Source: Sulfuricella sp.
GTDB taxonomy: Bacteria > Pseudomonadota > Gammaproteobacteria > Burkholderiales > Sulfuricellaceae
DNA length: 34,570 nucleotides
NCBI GenBank assembly: GCA_023266195.1
Contig: JAHFRP010000018.1
Span: forward strand, 1 to 34,570
Direction: 5' to 3'
Part shown: positions 29,254 through 34,570 of the stretch, piece after piece
Layout of the letters: each line of letters opens with the position of its first letter
Position numbering within the stretch: position 1 is the first letter of the stretch
Notes under the pieces: generated by a model
Seen by the model: only the letters and a program-made list of their open reading frames with translations
Databases searched by the model: none
What the model was told of the DNA's origin: nothing
Made by a program: the position numbers and the translations under genes

Positions 29254-30648
29254 CTAAACCGTGCCGTGATGAGGAAAGCGCACCGCAATCAGCGTGCCGT
29301 GGCCGTTCGCGCCAGCCGAGAGGCTGATCTCGGCGCCGTGCAGATTGATCACTTCGCGCACGATGGCCAGCCCCAACCCGCTGCCGGGCTGGCCGCTGCC
29401 GAGGATGCGGTAGAAGCGCTCGAACACGCGCTCGCGATGCTCTTCGGGAATCCCCGTGCCGTTGTCCTCGACGTGCAGCACCGCGCCGCCCTCTTCGTAG
29501 CCGGTGCGCAGCGTCACCGTGCCGCCGGATGGGGTGTAGCGGATGGCGTTGTCGAGCAGGTTGCCGATCATCTCCTGCAAACCGGGGGGATTGCCGCGCA
29601 CCGGCACAACCTGGCTCGAGCCTTCAAAGCCGAGGTCGATATTTTTCCTCAGCGCTTCGGGTACCCACAGCATGGTGGCTTCCTGCGCCAGCCGGTTCAG
29701 GTCGAGCATCTCGAACGAACTGTAGGCCTGTCCGCCCGGCTCGTTGCGCGCCAGCGACAGCAACTGGTTGACCAGGTGGCTGCAACGCTCCGCGCTGGTC
29801 AAAATCTGTTGCAGCGCATGCTGCACCCGCGCCGGGTCGTCCTCGCGAAGGGCCAGCTGGGCCTGCGTTTTCAGCCCGGCGAACGGGGTGCGCAACTGGT
29901 GGGCGGCATCGGCGCTGAAGCGCTTCTGCGCTTCCATCACCAGCTTCAACCGCTGCAATAGGTCGTTGACCGCTTCGATCAGGGGCCGCACTTCCACCGG
30001 CGCCTTGTTCTCGTCGAGCAGGCTGACGTCGTCGCGCGAACGCTGCGCCACCTCCTGGCGCAAATGTTCGAGCGGCATCAGGCCGCGCCCCAGCGCGTAC
30101 CAGACCGCGCCGCCCGCCAGGATGATCAGCAGCAGCTGCGGGATCACGATATTGCCGAGGATGCCGCGCGTCAGCGCCTGGCGCTTGCCCACGGTCTCCG
30201 CCATCTGCAGCAGGACGAAACCGCTGGGGTCGGCCGGCGCATGGAAGTAGCGCAGGCTGACCATGCGGATTTTCTCGCCCTTGAGCTCGCCGTCGCTGAA
30301 TACCGGTTCGTTCTTGCTGACCAGGAAGGCCGGCGGCCGTGGCAGCCTGACATTGCCGGCGATGACCCGACCGCCGGAGGTGGACACGGTATAGAAGGTT
30401 TTATCGCCGGTTTCGGCAACCTGGAGTTTGCTTGCCGCCGGGATGTTTTCGACGCCCGCCTGGCTGCCCAGCTTCAATTCCCCCGCCAATGCCCGCGCCC
30501 GTTCGATCAGCGCCAGGTCGTAGGGCTGGTTGGCGTAATTCAGCGTCGCCATGTAGCCCGCCGCGGTGCTGAATATCCACAGCACGAACAGCGGCGTGAA
30601 CAGCCAGTTCATGAGGTGATTGCGCAGCGAGAGGATGTCTTCGTTCAT
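29254..30648 (-). CDS. Sensor histidine kinase, two-component system
   Basis: A 464-residue inner-membrane kinase of the QseC/TctE type. TM1 is at about 13-33, a periplasmic sensor of the 2CSK_N kind spans 35-165, and TM2 is at about 168-186 (IVIPQLLLIILAGGAVWYA). A HAMP-like linker follows, then the HisKA domain with the phosphorylated His250 (FSADAAHQLRTPFAGLK). The ATPase domain has the N box (NLLDNAIRYTPSGG), G1 (VEDNGTGIP), F box and G2 (GSGLGLAIVREV). It lies downstream of its response regulator, separated by 107 bases filled with a palindromic repeat. Divergent placement from the DUF485/ActP genes suggests control of acetate or carboxylate uptake. Confidence 0.93.
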   Translation of the reverse strand: MNEDILSLRNHLMNWLFTPLFVLWIFSTAAGYMATLNYANQPYDLALIERARALAGELKLGSQAGVENIPAASKLQVAETGDKTFYTVSTSGGRVIAGNVRLPRPPAFLVSKNEPVFSDGELKGEKIRMVSLRYFHAPADPSGFVLLQMAETVGKRQALTRGILGNIVIPQLLLIILAGGAVWYALGRGLMPLEHLRQEVAQRSRDDVSLLDENKAPVEVRPLIEAVNDLLQRLKLVMEAQKRFSADAAHQLRTPFAGLKTQAQLALREDDPARVQHALQQILTSAERCSHLVNQLLSLARNEPGGQAYSSFEMLDLNRLAQEATMLWVPEALRKNIDLGFEGSSQVVPVRGNPPGLQEMIGNLLDNAIRYTPSGGTVTLRTGYEEGGAVLHVEDNGTGIPEEHRERVFERFYRILGSGQPGSGLGLAIVREVINLHGAEISLSAGANGHGTLIAVRFPHHGTV

Positions 30649-30662
30649 GGTTTTACTTTTGG

Positions 30663-30756
30663 GCTGGTAGCTTGTAGCTGGTGGCTTGTAGCGAAATCGT
30701 TGGCATCTGGAAGCTACTAGCTACGCGCTACCGGCTACAAGCTACAAGCTACCAGC
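30663..30756. repeat. AGCTGGTAGCTTGTAGC family repeat, copy 2
   Basis: Units of GCTTGTAGC and AGCTGGT repeat directly in the left half (30663-30692) and inverted in the right half (30734-30756). It is the same family as 912-1010. The right end reaches the stop codon of the response regulator, so the repeat lies within the two-component operon. Confidence 0.75.
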
Positions 30757-31421
30757 TAAATCTTATCCAGCAAATACCCCAGCCCGCGGATGGTGCGGAT
30801 GGTCACCCCGGCCGCCTCGATCTTCTTGCGCAGGCGGTGGACGTAGACTTCGATGGCGTTGCTGCTGGCTTCCTCGTCGTGGCCGTAGAGATGTTCGATC
30901 AGGTGATCCTTGCTCACCACCTTGCCCACCTTGGCGAGCAGGGTTTCCAGAACGCCCAGTTCACGGTGGGACAGTTCCACCGTTTCGCCGTGGATGGTGA
31001 CCCGCCGGCCGACGCTGTCGAATGCCAGTGCGCCGTACACCATCAGCGGGCTGGCGCCGCATTGCCCGCGCCGCAGCAGGGCGCGCACGCGGGCTTCGAG
31101 CTCGGGCAGGTTGAACGGCTTGGTCAGGTAGTCGTCGGCGCCCAGGTCGAGCCCCTTAACGCGGTCTTCCACGCCCTCGCGCGCGGTCAGGATGATCACC
31201 GGCACGTGCTGGTTGTGGGTGCGCAATTTTTTCAGGACGGAAAAGCCGTCGAGCTTGGGCAGGCCGAGATCGAGGATCACCAGGTCGTATTGCTCGACCA
31301 GAAGGATCTGCACTGCCTCCTTGCCGTTGCCGGCGCAGTCCACAGCATAGCCGGATTGCTTCATCGAGCGGCACAGGCCATCGAGCAGGACTTCATCATC
31401 TTCGACGATCAGGATGCGCAT
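30756..31421 (-). CDS. OmpR-family response regulator
   Basis: A 221-residue regulator: receiver domain with acidic pocket (VEDDE, 6-10), phosphoacceptor Asp51 (LVILDLGLP), a conserved Thr/Lys (LTAREG, DYLTKPF) and a C-terminal winged helix (ELSHRELGVLETLLAK, NAIEVYVHRLRKKIEAAG, IRTIRGLGYLLDKI). It resembles QseB/TctD. It precedes the histidine kinase gene on the minus strand and is divergent from the DUF485/ActP genes, with 283 bases between that hold MITE copy B. Confidence 0.95.
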   Translation of the reverse strand: MRILIVEDDEVLLDGLCRSMKQSGYAVDCAGNGKEAVQILLVEQYDLVILDLGLPKLDGFSVLKKLRTHNQHVPVIILTAREGVEDRVKGLDLGADDYLTKPFNLPELEARVRALLRRGQCGASPLMVYGALAFDSVGRRVTIHGETVELSHRELGVLETLLAKVGKVVSKDHLIEHLYGHDEEASSNAIEVYVHRLRKKIEAAGVTIRTIRGLGYLLDKI

Positions 31422-31506
31422 TTCAGTCTCAATCCGGTCGTAAGGTTTGTGTAAGCATGCAGGTATAGCATGAAAACATGGCCTATTTGAATAGGCTATG
31501 GAGCTA

Positions 31507-31668
31507 GCAGCCTGTCGGACTTAAAGGAAATCGGCTGCAAATCCGCCTGGCCGGTCCATATTTCGCCGCTTTCTTGGTCAATAGAACAACTATTGACCGG
31601 CAAAACCGGCAAAATCTGTCCTCGCCCAGCCGAATTTTCGCTTCGATTCTTCAAGTCCGACAGGCTGC
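31507..31668. mobile_element. MITE-like element, copy B (162 bp)
   Basis: Perfect 16-bp terminal inverted repeats (GCAGCCTGTCGGACTT at 31507-31522, inverted at 31653-31668) bound an element nearly identical to copy A at 20623-20790, in the same orientation. It lies between the response regulator and the DUF485 gene, 36 bases before the latter, so the transporter promoter must be inside it, downstream of it, or displaced. No obvious target duplication is seen. Confidence 0.85.
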
Positions 31669-31704
31669 AAACCACGGACATCAATTTAAGTTGGAGGAGT
31701 TGAA

Positions 31705-32025
31705 ATGTCAAAACCAAGCATGAACTGGGCGGCGATCGATGCCGACCCTCGGTTCCAGGCACTGCACAAAAAGAAAACGACGTTCCTGTGGGGGCTGATG
31801 ATTTTCTCGACGGTTTATTATTTCCTGCTGCCGATCGGCGCGGCCTATTACCAGGATCTGTTCAAGATCAAAGTATGGGGCGTGGTCAACGTCGGCATCC
31901 TGTTCGCGCTGTCGGAATTCATCGTCGCCTGGACCATCGCCTTTGCCTATTCGAAGAAGGCCAACGCCGAATTCGACGCCATGGCGCAGGAAATCATCAA
32001 CGACGCGCACAAGATGGGGGCCTGA
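31705..32025 (+). CDS. DUF485 (YjcH-like) membrane protein
   Basis: A 106-residue protein with two membrane helices (about 30-52, LWGLMIFSTVYYFLLPIGA; and 65-88, VNVGILFALSEFIVAWTIAF). DUF485 proteins are encoded next to ActP symporters (yjcH-actP in E. coli) and probably assist them. The ATG at 31705 follows GGAGGAG, and the stop is two bases before the symporter ATG, so the genes are translationally coupled. Confidence 0.93.
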   Translation: MSKPSMNWAAIDADPRFQALHKKKTTFLWGLMIFSTVYYFLLPIGAAYYQDLFKIKVWGVVNVGILFALSEFIVAWTIAFAYSKKANAEFDAMAQEIINDAHKMGA

Positions 32026-32027
32026 AC

Positions 32028-34061
<2,034 letters not shown>

Positions 34062-34086
34062 AACAACCGACCGCAGTTCCCCCCTT

Positions 34087-34115
34087 AGCCCCGGCAGCGA
34101 TGCCGGGGCTTTTTT
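34087..34115 (+). terminator. Strong Rho-independent terminator after actP
   Basis: AGCCCCGGCA (34087-34096) pairs perfectly with TGCCGGGGCT (34101-34110) around the loop GCGA, followed directly by a run of six T. It lies 25 bases after the actP stop. Confidence 0.93.
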
Positions 34116-34187
34116 CTTTGCGGATTCGGTGGGTGTTGGCTATGATCGATTCCTTGTGGATGGCCATGAACCTTGAAAATGGCATTC

Positions 34188-34267
34188 ACCGCGGAGGACG
34201 CAGAGGGCGCGGAGGAAAAACTTGGGAAATCGACAAATTATCTGGATTCCTTTGCGTCCTCTGCGGT
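34188..34267. repeat. Inverted repeat of CCGCGGAGGACGCAGAGG type, copy 2
   Basis: Arms at 34188-34206 and 34249-34267 are inverted with few mismatches; same family as 17062-17175. It ends 15 bases before the next start codon. Confidence 0.75.
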
Positions 34268-34282
34268 TCAATATTTTTTAAG

Positions 34283-34570
34283 ATGAAACCAGCACAAAAC
34301 AATTCCCTGCTCGCCGCCACCCTCGACCACCTGCGCCGCTTCGCCCCGTTCGACCGGATGGAGCGCGAGCACCTGGCGTGGATGGCGCAGCGCCTTTCGC
34401 TTGCCTATTACGCCAAGGGCGAAGTCATCCTGTCGCCGGAAATGGGCGTGGCGACCCGCTTTTTCGTCATCAAGCAGGGCGTGGTGCAGGGCGAGCAGAA
34501 TGTCGCCCGCGCCGCCGACGCCGATGCCTGGCTCGAACTGGCCGAGGGCGAGTGCTTCCCCCTCGGCGCG
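34283..34570 (+). CDS. Cyclic-nucleotide-binding-domain regulator (DUF294-type), partial
   Basis: The frame is open from the ATG at 34283 to the window end (96 codons visible). The product begins MKPAQNNSLLAATLDHLRRF and continues RRFAPFDRMEREHLAWMAQRL, YYAKGEVILSPEMGVATRFF and VIKQGVVQGEQ, matching the start of a CAP-family cyclic-nucleotide-binding domain. Downstream of actP such proteins usually continue with CBS and DUF294 nucleotidyltransferase domains, which would be outside this window. No clear SD precedes it, because the repeat ends there. Confidence 0.75.
   Translation, partial: MKPAQNNSLLAATLDHLRRFAPFDRMEREHLAWMAQRLSLAYYAKGEVILSPEMGVATRFFVIKQGVVQGEQNVARAADADAWLELAEGECFPLGA

Noticed and set aside
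29046-29288. 80-codon minus-strand frame downstream of the histidine kinase
   Set aside because: It consists mainly of CTCTCCC-type low-complexity repeat and overlaps the kinase end.
20623-31668. Composite transposon made of two insertion sequences
   Set aside because: The flanking elements are only about 165 bp and encode no transposase, so MITE copies that allow recombination are the better description.

Overview
The window is a dense, GC-rich chromosomal segment, most likely from a betaproteobacterium. Three things point that way: the order rph-rdgB-hemW, the operon thiS-thiG-trmB, and the set DUF485 protein, ActP symporter and cyclic-nucleotide-binding protein beside a two-component system. 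A Nitrosomonadales-type sulfur or iron oxidiser would fit, but that level is inference. I see no phage, rRNA, CRISPR array or intact transposase.

Layout. 0-3.7 kb: rph, rdgB, hemW and rlmJ (nucleotide and RNA housekeeping, plus a HemW-type radical SAM protein). 3.8-5.6 kb (minus): a YeiH-type transporter, an overlooked 50-residue membrane protein and a UspA protein, tightly packed. 5.7-8.4 kb (minus): a large class II aldolase and mtnA, probably a methylthioribose salvage pair; the aldolase ends in a vestigial dehydrogenase domain. 8.4-10.9 kb: a divergent FolE-like protein, a small unknown protein, a PsiF-repeat protein and a nitroreductase. 11-15 kb: a methyltransferase, a LysR regulator divergent from an exported cysteine hydrolase with a SnoaL-like partner, and a ribbon-helix-helix/MazF toxin-antitoxin pair. 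15-18.4 kb: an EamA transporter behind a long structured leader, then thiS-thiG-trmB and tRNA-Gly(CCC). 18.6-20.6 kb: an AsmA protein.

20.6-31.7 kb is the accessory-looking part. Two nearly identical 160-bp MITE-like elements lie in direct orientation at its ends. Between them are an ATP-grasp/SerC-like pair (plus strand), a helix-turn-helix/nucleotidyltransferase pair with a striking palindromic promoter, a minus-strand set (acetolactate-synthase-like TPP enzyme, glycosyltransferase-like protein, CapK-like adenylate-forming enzyme) and a two-component system. The ligase, aminotransferase, TPP, adenylation and transferase enzymes could form an unassigned pathway for a cell-surface molecule or small metabolite. 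31.7-34.6 kb: a DUF485 protein, an ActP-like symporter with an unusual charged insertion, a strong terminator, and the start of a cyclic-nucleotide-binding regulator cut by the window edge.

The intergenic DNA is unusually rich in palindromic repeats. At least ten families occur, several with the GTAG head typical of REP elements moved by RAYT transposases. One lies inside the 5' end of hemW, and others sit inside operons. No gap between genes exceeds 300 bases; the larger gaps are mostly filled by these repeats.
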